Assembly (NCBI GenBank): GCA_964036275.1
Contig: OZ038440.1
Location: forward strand, 4,005,690 to 4,069,689
Length of the DNA stretch: 64,000 bases
From: Litoditis marina
Lineage: Eukaryota; Nematoda; Chromadorea; Rhabditida; Rhabditidae
Direction: 5' to 3'
Shown here: in pieces, positions 36,512 to 48,000 of the stretch
How the letters are laid out: every line of letters begins with the position of its first letter
Position numbering within the stretch: position 1 is the stretch's first letter
Notes under the pieces: generated by a model
What the model saw: only the letters and a program-made list of their open reading frames with translations
Told to the model about the DNA's origin: nothing
Database searches by the model: none
Position numbers and translations under genes: made by a program

Positions 36512-39500
36512 CTAGTTGACCGGGTCCATTTTGTAGATGAGGTCATAATGACCGGGTCTATACAGAAGAGTGATCTTTGGCGATTCGGCTTGATTCGGGG
36601 GGAAATCGTAGTACCATCCTCCATTCGGAGCATGTGACCGGTCTATGTACTCCACTCTTATACCCAAACCTGATATGAACGCATCGATGAACGACTCCTT
36701 TTTTTACAATTTCGCAGTGACACTGTTTGATTTTTCCGCTCAAAGGTCACCCAAGTAAAGGCATTCAGAGATCACCATTAGTTCGTATCATAGGTGGGAC
36801 AGTGGCGATTTGAGAGCTGGGAGGGTTGAACATCCCCCCCACAGACATAGTGAACAGTGGTGACCTCTAGATAAGTATCCAACAAATTTGAAACGGTTGG
36901 AAAGTTATGGGGCCACCTGGCCCAGTTAATAGAAAATTTGGTGATTTCCCGGTCAGATACCGGAAGTATTGCAGCCATGTTCGCCATCCACTTTCGCAGC
37001 TGTAGATTTCTGACTACGTTCACGTGCTAAAGTATTCCATACCCACCCAAGGCGAGGACAAGTCCTGTGATGGCCAATTGATCAGCGAATTTCCACAAAG
37101 GTTCTATCTCCGACTGACAGTATTCGGCCAGACTCAGCCCCTGATCGACGAACCGCTCATAAACAGCCGTGTTCTCCTTCAGGTAGCCGGAGGCGACAAA
37201 TCTAAAAAGAACTAGAATAGAATAGAATATATTTATTTGTGATTCAACACGTGACATTCCACAGAAACATTGAGGCTAGTGCAAAACCACAAACAGTTTG
37301 AAGTAGGAGACAATTTCAGAACCCACATTTCCAAATTAAAGTTTTATGAAAAAGTAAAACAGGCGTCTACCATCCACTGTTACTCGTTCTCTGCCAACAG
37401 AAAAAAGCAATCATATTTCGCATCTCATCCATGTCTCACCTCAAGAAGATGACCAGATTGGTGGAGTGGCCAACGTCATTCAAGTCAGTGAACACTTCTT
37501 CGATAGTCTTCTCCTTGTTCTTAATCAGTTTGATCCAGTCGAAGAACTGCAAAAAAAAGGTATGAGAAAGACGAAGTGAAAAAAATCAGAAAAGTTGGGT
37601 AGTTGACCAATTCTATTTCGCCTCAACTTTTCAACTACACGGTTGACATCAAGTCAAGAACTTTTGATTGAATGAGTAAAATTCAGAAAATGGGCCTCTC
37701 GGTGTGCTACGTTTGAACGACATAGGGCTGATTTTGAAGCGAACTCATAAAATTTGGCTACATTCATGGAAATCTAGTTCTTTTTTCAATGTTATGGTAG
37801 GGTGAAAGTGATCTTTCTTTTTTTCTAGCAACCGAAAGCAACCAAATTTTCTTCACACATGCGACCAGGCTGCATATGTGTGAAGAAAATTTGGTTGCTT
37901 CCGGTTGCTTTTCAAATGCAACCAAACACTCAATTTCGGAACATTTTCCGGTTTTCGATGCAAATCTGCTTGCATTTGGAAAGCAACCGAACTGTGCAAC
38001 CCGGTTCCATTTTCGTTGCATGCCACCCGGTTTCTTGTGTAGTTGGCCAACAACATACGTATTCACAGATATCGGAGATCGTCCAGTCGGGGAAACGGAG
38101 ATCGATGAGTCGTTGCCGCCAGCCTTTACAAACCGCTTCGAACCTGAAAAGAAAAAAGAAAAATTGAAAAAAGGTCAAGAATATGAAAAAAGACCAGGAG
38201 GCTCAAAGTCGACGCGCAGCAAACTACAAAAACTTTTTGATTTCCGAAAAAATCGTTGAAGAGAAAAGTGATCATAGTTGGAGTAACGTTGTCCAAGAAT
38301 TACACCGACTCGAAAAATAAGAAAATACTTGTAGAAAAGTGACAAGCACACCTCACTGGTGTGTGATGTGTGAGATGAAAACCATGAAATGAAAAGAGTG
38401 GGTGGGAGTGAGAGTTACAAAAGAGATGATATTCTACCTGGCAAGTTCCTCGGGATTGCTGAACAGTAGTTCCACTTCTCTGGCCAGAATAGACCGATAG
38501 AAGCAGTTGCCGTCACGTGCGATCGGTCGGATATGGGAATAGATGTCAGCCCGTTCCTGTCAGGAGATATTCGTGATAGTTCACTCATGATGATTATAAC
38601 CAAACTGTATCATATATGAACACACACCCCGCCAAGGGTCTTTCATTTTCGCTGAAAGCTCGCAACATTCTTCTCTTTTTCAAGTCACGACCCCTCCAAC
38701 TAGTGCACATCTGCGATTCTCATCGATTTTCTGTTATACGTCTCATAAGAGGGCTCGGCGGTGTATGACTACAACGAACTGTGCAAACTCCGATTGCCTA
38801 AACAGGTTTTCGTGGCTTCATATTAGGATTACCCCTTGCTCACTTGCACTCCCACAATCAAGTATTCGATATGTATAAAATAACATAATAGCTGTAAATG
38901 TTTTCGTTGACGTTCAGCGGTACTTTGTTATCCCTAACCTCGGAGAAAAACTGAACTCACTCGCGATTCGGTAGTGAAAAATGGACTATTTTCCACGTCA
39001 TACTCCATGAAAAAAACGGCGAACGGGAGTTTATCTACAACTAGAGCAGCTTGCTCTTGCTGAAATGAATATGTACGGATGTTTGAAAGTAACGTTGTTG
39101 TAAAGGTAGGAGTGAACGAATAAATAATCGACCTTGCTTCCGATACGACCCCATAGCAAAATTGAAACTCGAAATTGAAACTCACTCGCGATTTGGTAGA
39201 CAAAGCTAGACTATTTTTCTCGTCCTTCATGAGAACAATGGCGAGCGAGAGTTTATCTCCAACTAGAGCAGCTTGCTTTTGCTGAAATAAATATGTAAGG
39301 ATGTTAGAATGTAGCTTTGTTGTAAAGGTAGGAATGAACGAAGAACTAACCGACCTTGCTTCCAATACGACCTCATAGCGAAATTGAAAATGATAATTAC
39401 CGGAACACATGCGAATATGTTGCAAAGTTGTAGCTGAATCTACTGAAAATGATGAAAAGTCCCAGTTTTCTAGAAAACACAAACCTCGTCTTCAATCTGT

Positions 39501-40905
39501 TTCAATTGCGCATCAGACAAGCCGATATTCTCACGAGCTGTAGCTTCGTGGCTTTCGATGATTCCAGCACCTGGTAATGTAGCTATATTAAGCGTGACAT
39601 GAAAACATCTTTTTATATGCTTGAAACAGGATTCGAACGAGACATTGAAACCTGTCACTAACTACTGAAGATATCCAGTGAGAAGCAGAAAAAATGAGAA
39701 TTTCGCTGTAAAAAAACACGCGACGTTTCGGGCTTCTAGTTATTGGAAAATGATTTTATTCGTGATTGGAAACCATAACGCATACCGTATTCAAAATCTA
39801 GGAATCGAAAGCAACGTTATCACTCAAAAATAGAGTCGCTTCAAACGTTCAACTGTTATCCGAGGAAAAACTGGAACACCCGCACCGCGACTACCGGTAC
39901 CGCGATAGGGGAACGACAAATTACAACCATCGGAATCTTGGGAGTGCCAGCTTTTTTTTTGATCACCTCACGCGTTTACGTTAGAATCTTTTCCAACTTT
40001 TCTGCATGAAAATGCGTATTGAATTGATTAAATCCGGAAGAAAGAAAACCTCACAGGTGTGCGTTCTAATCCGATGCAGCCGATCAACACTAAATCTTAC
40101 ACTTATCTGGGGGAGTCGGGCTATATATACTTCTAGGGTTGTTAATCGTGTTCAAAATTTTGAGTTATCGAGCTTTTAAGTTTTGGGAAATTTCGAGTTT
40201 TCGAGTTTTCGAGTTTCCGAGTTTTTTGAAAAATCCAGTTTTCGAGTTTTTAGAGTTTTAAGAAAATCGAGTTTTCGAGTTTTCGAGTTTGAAAAATTGA
40301 GTTTTTGAGTTTTCGAGTTCAACATTTCCAGTTTTCGAAATTTTCGAGTTCTCAAGTTATCGAGTTTCAGGAAAATCGAGTTTTCGAGTTTCGAGTTCGA
40401 CTCGACTCGAAAACTTTCGTCTTTAACAACCCTAATATCTCCTGCTTTTGGCGAACTTGGCAAAACGAAAAGAAATGAAAAAAGAGCTGGCGCGATTCGC
40501 TGGTATACTAGCAAAAACTCAGGCCAATTCTTCATGTACCGCGTTTTTTTTGTAACCCAACCGGTTTTTGGTAACCTTTTCTAGGTTACCTCACAGGTAC
40601 CCGGTAGGTAACCTGAAACTAAATTTCGGTTACCGTAACAAACGGCAAATAGCACATTTTGCGTTAGAGAATCAGGTAATAGGTTTTTCTTTTTAGGTTA
40701 CCAAGCGGTTACCTACTGAGGTAACCTGAAAACCAGGTTACCAAAAAACCGGTTACATATCATAGAATTTACCAAAACTGGCCTCACCTTGCAGCTGCTG
40801 AGCGGCGGATGCTTCCTCTGACACAGGAGCAACTTCGGCAACAGGATCGAGTGTTTGTCCAGTGGCCATATAAGCTGAGTTCGGAGGTGGTGGAGCAATC
40901 ACCGC
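36512..40905 (-). CDS. otub-1: Otubain, OTUB1-type ubiquitin thioesterase
   Basis: Otubains remove Lys48-linked ubiquitin and bind E2 enzymes in the cytosol. Exons from high to low: 40788-40905, 39485-39570, alternative pair 39186-39281 and 38961-39059, 38438-38556, 38059-38143, 37440-37546, 37047-37201, 36512-36669. Starting at the methionine of MATGQTL (40869) and using the 38961 exon gives 296 residues, close to the family length. Landmarks are the early QLKQIEDE segment, the catalytic Cys loop RPIARDGNCFYR (Cys about 107), FPDWTISDICEY, ASGYLKENTAVYERF, YCQSEIEPLWK, RVEYIDRSHAPNGGW, and the catalytic His in LLYRPGHYD (about 285). These match nematode and vertebrate OTUB1 closely. All phases close. 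The introns carry an hAT-like MITE, two fold-back elements and a hairpin. Confidence 0.95.
37828..37908. repeat. Near-perfect hairpin in an otubain intron
   Basis: Two arms of about 35 bp (37828-37862 and 37872-37908) are inverted copies containing AACCAAATTTTCTTCACACAT, separated by about 9 bases. Probably the remnant of a fold-back element. It lies between the exons at 37440-37546 and 38059-38143. Confidence 0.8.
38961..39059 (-). other. Otubain duplicated exon, copy nearest the catalytic exon
   Basis: This 99-nt exon (33 codons, phase 0 at both ends) starts after TTTCAG and ends before GTGAGT. It encodes the segment ahead of the catalytic loop with the conserved EYD (FFMEYDVEN), where OTUB1 proteins have a similar EYA or EYD. 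Together with the copy at 39186-39281 it lies in a tandem duplication of about 225 bp that includes flanking intron. Confidence 0.85.
39186..39281 (-). other. Otubain duplicated exon, upstream copy
   Basis: This 96-nt exon (32 codons, phase 0-0) has good splice sites on both sides. Its first 11 codons are nearly the same as those of the other copy (QAALVGDKL against QAALVVDKL), but the middle has diverged to VLMKDEKNSLALSTK and lost the conserved EYD. Because both copies are frame-neutral they could be used alternatively, or both together (328 residues). Confidence 0.8.
40134..40434. mobile_element. hAT-like CTCGAA MITE, copy 2
   Basis: Starts TAGGGTTGTTAA and ends TTTAACAACCCTA, with the interior made of GAGTTTTCGA repeats. 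The flanking 8-mers (TATACTTC and ATATCTCC) are only partly alike, so the target duplication has decayed or the boundaries have changed. It lies in an otubain intron. Confidence 0.75.
40551..40757. repeat. GGTTACC-rich fold-back element
   Basis: The ends TGTAACCCAACCGGTTTTTGG and CCAAAAAACCGGTTACA are inverted repeats, and the interior contains many copies of the palindromic core GGTTACC/GGTAACC on both strands. It lies 30 bp before the acceptor of otubain exon 40788-40905 in plus coordinates, i.e. just inside the downstream intron. Confidence 0.7.
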
Positions 40906-40992
40906 CTGAATTATACTCTGTCTTACCAATCGATTTTCTTCTACAGTAATCCGTCAAACACTAATAAAGATTACTCTAATTAAGTATTCATT

Positions 40993-41871
40993 GGGCCTGG
41001 ATCTCAAATTGTCCAATTGTCCAATTGTCCAACTTCAATTGTCCAATTGTCCATTTTCAAATGTCCAATTGTCTAATTGTCTATTTTCAAATGTCCAATT
41101 GTCTAATTGTCTATTTTCAATTGTCCATCTGTCCCATTTTGAAAAAAAAATTCTTCATTTTTCATTTTTTTCTAATTTCTCAATTTTTCTTTCTCCCCAC
41201 ATATCACTTTACGCGTTAAAATGTAAAATTTTCCGGATTAGGATAAAATTTGCACAATTGGGGTAATCGAACACGAAGATCACGAATATGCAAATTAAAA
41301 TTTGTTCAACGCACGCAAAACGTGCACGCGACGCGACGAAAATGTCAAAATTAGAGTTTGGGAATGAAACTTTGGGAACATGGGTAGTTGATGACGCTGA
41401 TTTCGGTATTCTGAATATCGACATAACGTTAAAGGATACCGCAGCCCAATACAGATATTCGAAATCAGCGTCATCAACTACCCATGTTCCCAAAGTTTCA
41501 TTCCCAAACTCTAATTTTGACATTTTTGTCGCGTCGCGTGCACGTTTTGCGTGCGTTGAACAAATTTTAATTTGCATATTCGTGATCTTCGTGTTCGATT
41601 ACCCCAATTGTGCAAATTTTATCCTAATCCGTAAAATTTTACATTTTAACGCGTAAAATGATGTGTGGAGAGAAAGAAAAATTGAAAAATTAGAAAAAAA
41701 ATGAAAAATGAAGAATTTTTTTTCAAAATGGGACAAATGGACAATTGAAAATAGACAATTAGACAATTGGACATTTGAAAATAGACAATTGGACAAATGG
41801 ACATTTGAGATGGACAATTGGACAATTGAAGTTGGACAATTGGACAAATGGACAATTAGAGATCCAGGCCC
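40993..41871. mobile_element. 879-bp palindromic fold-back element with ATT flanks
   Basis: The two halves are long inverted copies, ends GGGCCTGGATCTC and GAGATCCAGGCCC, flanked by ATT on both sides (40990-40992 and 41872-41874). The outer arms are runs of short CAATTGTCCA-type repeats and the inner arms are non-repetitive, around a loop near 41405-41460. A 3-bp target duplication with a GGGCC terminus resembles PIF/Harbinger-type elements, but no transposase is present. Located in the intron upstream of otubain exon 40788-40905. Confidence 0.7.
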
Positions 41872-42141
41872 ATTGTTCCGGTTTCAAACTTTTTTCAGAG
41901 TTTGTAGTAGTGAACGTGCAGAAGACACTACCAAAGTTTAAAGAGAATCAAACAACGCCATCATATCGTACTAAACTTTGAACTGGAAGTTTGAGCGGAT
42001 TACTGTAGAGGGTTAAAAATGGGTGGCACAAACTATAACAGGATCTGATTCAAACTCTGTATGGCCATCAAAGCTCACTGCAGGCAATTTCGGATTAGAG
42101 AAGAAACCCGGTTGCATCGGGCAGCAACCAATAGTACCCAC

Positions 42142-43385
42142 CTTTAAATTAATGACCTCATCGCGGAGATGGCGAATGGTCTCCTCCATCTGGAGACACT
42201 GTTCTCTCGACACAACCAACGATTGACGACACTCCTCGTGCATCTGAACTAACGCAACACTTGATTCATCACTCATACTTTACGGTGGATAATCCTTTCA
42301 CCATTGGCGAAGAAGCAATTGGAAAAAATTGGATGAGAACTGCCAGGGAAGAGCGAACGACTTGGGGAGATTACAAGTTACGGCGAATTCTACTGGTTCT
42401 GATTCCGTGATGAAGTATTGAATTGTATTGTAATCCTTTCACCCTCACTGCGTTCTCGACCACAGCTTTAACAAATAACGAAGTCATCTCCTCGCTATTA
42501 AACGTTTCGTGTATGATTCGCGTGAAAATAAGCGCGATACGCAGCGAAATAGTGCTCTGATCGAAACAAATCGCAGTGGGATAAAGTGTTCCACCACTAA
42601 AACTTCGCAGACGAGGCTCTTGATGAGGTCTGGACCGCTGACCTAAACCATAATAGAGAGTGTCTTATGTGGCCACTTTCTCACTCCATTCCCTGAGTTA
42701 TATTAAAGTTAAAAGTTGAAGTTATATTAACATTTAAACAGTAACTCATATAAACACTATCATATTGTAGATTTACTAATCATATAGTATGAACTACAAT
42801 TGGTTTATCTCCTGCTTCGTAATTTTTAACGTAATTCCTGAGCAAACTATCTTTTCAAAGTGAACTAGAGACAAGGATACTGGTTTGAATCGTTTTCATT
42901 CTATTGTAAACGAATTTGAGCGAGAAAAACTCTGGAGACTTGGAATAAAACCAGTGCCACCAGTGATACACACAAAATAACCATAGCCAGTAATTCGAAT
43001 GAAAAGAACAAAAACAATGGCAAACCTGAAAAACGTCAACAAATCCGAACATATCTTTGCTTGTTTCACGTCATAATTGGAAATGGAAAAGACAACATAA
43101 TAGAATAGCAATTTACCTGTTTCTCTTTTTGATGAAGTTGCTGCAACTCCGCCACTCGTTTCTCCAATGCTTCCTGCCGCTCAGAATACCTCTTGAACTG
43201 GAACATACTTGAAAGTACAGTTGACGCTGAGAAAACCTTGCAAATCATTTAAAACATCGCAACCTCAATCAGTTTACTTATTGAAAATTCGCTCAAATAT
43301 CTTACCCGGTCATGCGTGCTTTCCAAAACCGGAAACAGATCGGGTCTGTCCTCCATTGCCGTACGGAGAACACGTTGTTTGGGCA
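42142..43385 (-). CDS. Coiled-coil exons upstream of otubain (N-terminal extension or separate gene)
   Basis: Three exon-like blocks read on the minus strand: 43306-43385 (RPDLFPVLESTHDR), 43117-43197 (YSERQEALEKRVAELQQLHQ) and 42142-42243 (EETIRHLRDEVINLK). Each has a usable acceptor (GTTCCAG, TTAGTTCAG) and donor (GTAAGA, GTAAAT, GTGGGT) and the phases agree with each other. Together they make a continuous heptad-rich coiled coil. The last block ends in phase 0 and would join in frame to the otubain exon at 40905 (AVIAPPPPNSAYM). The start is not visible. It may extend otubain at the N-terminus or be the end of a separate upstream gene whose last exon I have not found. Confidence 0.5.
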
Positions 43386-43879
43386 CTAAACAATCTGATT
43401 AATGCCACCTCTAAACAAGACTGGCAAATAGCTCCAGTTAAATATAAATCGACAGTTGCATACAGATGGAATCAATGAGTTGCATTGTTATCACTTCTTT
43501 TTGATGAGGGTTTTTCCGTTACTGTAAAAAAAAAGATCAATTAGTATAAAAAACGAGTATTAAGAATGTAAAGATTCGTTTTGGAGTATAGCGAGCTATA
43601 TTCGGTGGTTTAGAAGGAGAATTAATTATATTTCAACATTTTAACCCGTGTATAAACACGAACGCATTATCAACTTCACTCTATTAAAGTAAGTATTATT
43701 GGATAAATCAAGTTTAGTAAACAAAAGTTATTGAGAATTATTAAATATCTATAAGTTATTAATATGATTAAGTGCAATATGTAAAATTGGGATAGAGATA
43801 GTATGTCTCTTACTCTTTGAAGCTTTTCTACGGAATAAAGTATTGATATATTACTTATCGTATAAATACCGCGTAGTTT
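43386..43879. other. A+T-rich spacer, no feature seen
   Basis: This stretch is strongly A+T-rich. No exon that could supply the missing start of the coiled-coil segment was identified, and no repeat family was recognised. The 5' end and promoter of the otubain/coiled-coil unit should lie here or further right. Confidence 0.4.
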
Positions 43880-45055
43880 AGTAAACAAGCTTCAACCGTT
43901 TCATCCATTTGTATGCGAAAAACAACATGATTTGGAAATTGTTACAGAAACATGGCTCTCTTCAAAAATAAATGATTCTGAAATTGTCTCATCTCTCTCT
44001 GCCTTATAAGCTTTTTCGCTCTTATCGAGGTCACGAGAGGGAAGGTGGTGTTTGTACTTTGATCCGCGCCAGTCTTATAGTTTCTCACAAGTCTTTCTTG
44101 TTTAAAAGTAGCTCGGATATATTGTTTTTTTTTATTACTTAGACAGTGTTCAACTCTATATAGAGAGTAATTCTATTGTATAGACCTCCCAGTTCAACTA
44201 GTGCTCCAGATACTTTATTCATTGATCACTCAGTCATTTAAATTCGTGTGCTTCCGAGAAGTTCCACTTATCATCTCATTTTTTCACGTACTCATATGCG
44301 TAATAAATCAATCAATCAATCAAAAAATCGTGATTATGGGTGACTTCAATTTATCGATTGACTGGAAAACAATGGCCACTACGTGTTATGAATCTAACAA
44401 TATCTTGGAATATTGTGATTCTGCCTCATTGTCCCCATTTGTCAAAGATCCAACTAGGTTGGACGTTGTTTTAGATTTGGTTCTCTGCTCCTCGGTCTTA
44501 TCACACCTCTTGCATCTTCGGATCATAATGTCATTTTGTTTCATCTCTCTTTCTCTCTAATTACCCCAATATTGCCCTTCCTTATCCTAATTTCCACAAA
44601 GTCAATTTCGAGAATTCAACGCACCTTTTGCAAAAATTGGTTGGTTACAAGATTTTGATGATGTTGGAGGTCCCCCTGATTTATACGAAAGTTTTCGGAC
44701 TGTTTTATATTCTATTTTCCGAGTCGAAGTACCGCTCAAACAACAAAAAGTAACAATAGATAAATTTCCCAGTCATATCCGTTATCATAATGAACGAAAG
44801 GAGAGGCTGTTTTCAAAAGTGCAGAACCCCTCTGAAGGTTCCATCTCCAAAACATGTGCAAAAGCATTTCACATCACGTGGAACGTCTCCAATTTTCGAT
44901 CTTTGTTTAGCTACATTTGGAGAAAGACCAAACCGAATTCTGATTTTTTTTCTTTTTTCTATTGCAAAAAATTGGGTTCACACCTTTGTCCACTCCCATA
45001 CAAAAAACAAAAAGATAGAAAATGGAATGTTCATTGGATAAATTCAGAATATCTA
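43880..45055 (+). pseudogene. Non-LTR retrotransposon endonuclease fragment
   Basis: The hallmarks of the apurinic-endonuclease-like domain appear in order across several frames: VTETWLSSKINDSEI (about 43943), an RGH..GGV..LIRA stretch (about 44025), LLYRPPSSTSAP (about 44175), GDFNLSIDW (about 44340) and SSDHNVILFHL (about 44518). A further segment with ERLFSKVQNPSEGS extends to about 45000. Frameshifts and stops separate them, and no reverse transcriptase follows, so it is a dead 5' part of a LINE. It abuts the stop codon of the metalloproteinase gene, which runs the opposite way. Confidence 0.85.
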
Positions 45056-45069
45056 TCTACAAGTTGTGT

Positions 45070-48000
45070 TCAACACACGAGGTAACTGGAGAGAGCCTTG
45101 GAGTTGGTGATTCTTTTCCGCCGCGCGTCGTACTGGTACACGGTGTTGGCGGAAAACGCTGTGATTAGCGAACCGGAGGCTGAAAAAGGAAAAGTCTCTC
45201 CGACATTTCAGGAAAAGTCACGTAAAACTGTTTATCGAAAAAGCAACTTTTAATGAAAACTATCTTCGAATATTTATGTCGGCAATGATCTCAAGAACTG
45301 TTGAGGAAAAGTTGAGAGCTCAGATGCTTTTTTATTGAAGTAGTTTTGAACTATTCATACATCTACTCACGTGAATCAATTCCCTTGATTCCCTCAGGTA
45401 AGTTGGGAAAATAGCTGGAGACCTTGTTCTTCATCGTCGACTGATTCCAAAACTCGTCGTACACAGCAAAATCATCCCCGGACTGGAATAGTTTTCATAT
45501 ATAATGTCTGTGTTCAAAGTCTCTGGTTTGTTTAAAAGTATTCCTGTTATTTTGGGACGACTAAACATATCACATAAACTCTCTGCCAATGAGAATAACA
45601 ATCTACAGGTTGTCAGGAAAGTTCTCAGGAAATATCACACTTTTACGCGTGCACAACTCACACAACTATTTGTTGAACTATTCCACCCTGTTTTTAATTT
45701 GCCGTTTTGGAGAACCACCTTTGAAAGCTGTTTATTCGAGAACACTCACCGATAACAATATTTGATGTCCATTTATCCATCGCAGAGCTCCGGCAGGACG
45801 GAAACGAATGTCGGAGGGCAGCCTCTTCGGATAACCGGAATCGAGTTGGAAAACATTCCGGAGACGGGAGAAATAATAACCATATGCCTGTAACCAGAAA
45901 ATAGTGGTGATGAAAAACTTTGTTGAGTGTAAATCCTACACTGCAGTATATCGCAATCGCACTGGAAAACAAAAATAAATATAGAGTTCGCTCTCTTCAA
46001 AACAAGCCTTTTGTGTGTTTGTAATTGTAGTTTGCGCTATGTTTATAGTCTGAACCAGCTTCTTTTCAGTTGGGATATATTCAACCGACCGACATTGACA
46101 TTGTATTTTATTGTATTTATTGTTGTTTTTCGTTTTAAGATTATTTCAATCATTAGTGACATTAGTGAGGATTGTGTTTTTCAATTGTATTTACCTGTCC
46201 GTCAGCGAAAAGAAGCATCAGCCCGGAAACAGGATTGAAAACGGCGGCTTGCACTGAGGAAGGAGCACTCGGGAACATATCTCGGATTTGATATTGCTAA
46301 AAATTTTATATTTTCAAAAGAAAAAGCAGAAATTCTGGTATGAATGGCAACCTATTCAATTTGACTACGCCGAGTACTCATCAGTAAAACCCCTATCTAA
46401 TTGATATAGGATTTGTCAAACCGTTGCGGACACCGTACCATCGATTTTGTATGGGACGGAGTTGGGCGAGCGGCCAGTTCGTCTGCGTATCATTGATCTA
46501 CTCACTCTCTCAACTGCTGGCAGATAATCAACGACCGCTCGCCCCGCATCGCTCAATCAATTGAACCGTTTGCTGTCTTTATGGTGAAAATGGCGACTAT
46601 ATGATAGCACCACTTATTATAGTCGACGCCAACGAAAAGGCGGGAGGATACTGTATATGTCACTTTCCGCTGTGCTCGCGGACATGTCTTCGATTCTAAA
46701 AATTGCGCGTTCAGTGTTCTATCAGCGCAGTGGTTAGCGCTCTGCTACGAAATTTTTGCTGTCAGGTGCGATTCCGGTGAGAGAGAGAAATCTATTTGGC
46801 ACTCACTATATTACAAACGTACAATAGTTGAGAGGTTGATTGATTCTGATACTAAGAGATGTGAAACTCTCACCTTGTAGACTCGTGTGCCACTTATTTG
46901 GTAGACGCTGGATCCCGAAAACAGATACGAATAGTCATCACCTGTAAGCATAGTTATTGAGTACATTTGTTTTCATGTCCCTTAAATTACGAAAAATCTC
47001 TTCCACATTCAACATTTCACTGTTTTCTTTTTATTTCAAGGGTTTTGAGTTTTGAGATAGTTTCATTTCGTTAGTATGGGCCCAAATTGAGGAATTATGT
47101 AATGTTTGACCAATCACAATACAACTAGATCGGGTCGTTCACTACAGTTTTTCAGGAACAAAGTATCTATATACGGCGTGAAAATTCCTTCCTAGACAGG
47201 AAAAAAATGACGTCAAACGATCTTATATTGTCAGTCATTTGCACAGTCACGTGAAAGGTGTTAAACACAGCAGAGCTCAGAAACGTAAATGACAAAGTTC
47301 ACAATTCCTCATTAGAATGATCACTTTACGTGAGTATTCAATTTACTCTCAGTGTAACTCACTAGGCGTGTAGGCGTCAACGCGGTACGGGCAGCCACCC
47401 GAGCGACCAGATGGGCCTCTGGCAGAAGATCTGGTGGTACTGCGAGGGGTGGTGGTACGGGATCGGGTTGTACGAGTTGTAGTGGTAGTCTCCTCGTCTA
47501 GAACATGGAAACGTGTTACTGCTCGCTCAAAGCACCGGAGGAGAAATTCTCAAAGCTAGCTAGCAAACGTTTGCCGATATCTCTCAGGCCAGTACGTAAA
47601 TTCTACTTGTCGTTCACTTCTCGTGAATTTCATTCGAGGGCACAAGAGATATACTTAACATGAAGTTGATCAAAAAAACGTAGTGAAGGCGTAAAACAAA
47701 TTTAAACCTATTGAATCACTTTGTTCTAGTGTACCGGCTTGATTCTCAAACGTAGCGGAGTGCGGCAGCGGGGGTAGAGGCACTTGGAACTATTTTTCTA
47801 ACTTTAACTAGTTTTCTGTAATTCTAGTTTATTCCGATCTCGGATAGTTTTTCCATACACTCACCACTATGATCGCCAAACAATCCCCCGAACCATGACC
47901 TCCTGGTGGTGGTAGTGGGACGATAGGTGGTGGTTCGAGGTACATCAATAGAGCCCCCTCCACCCCAAGATGATCCACCTCTCGAACCTCCTACGCGAGC

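Noticed and set aside
41209..41656. Two 122-codon frames on opposite strands with largely the same protein
   Set aside because: They are the two arms of the 879-bp palindrome; symmetry explains the duplicate frames.
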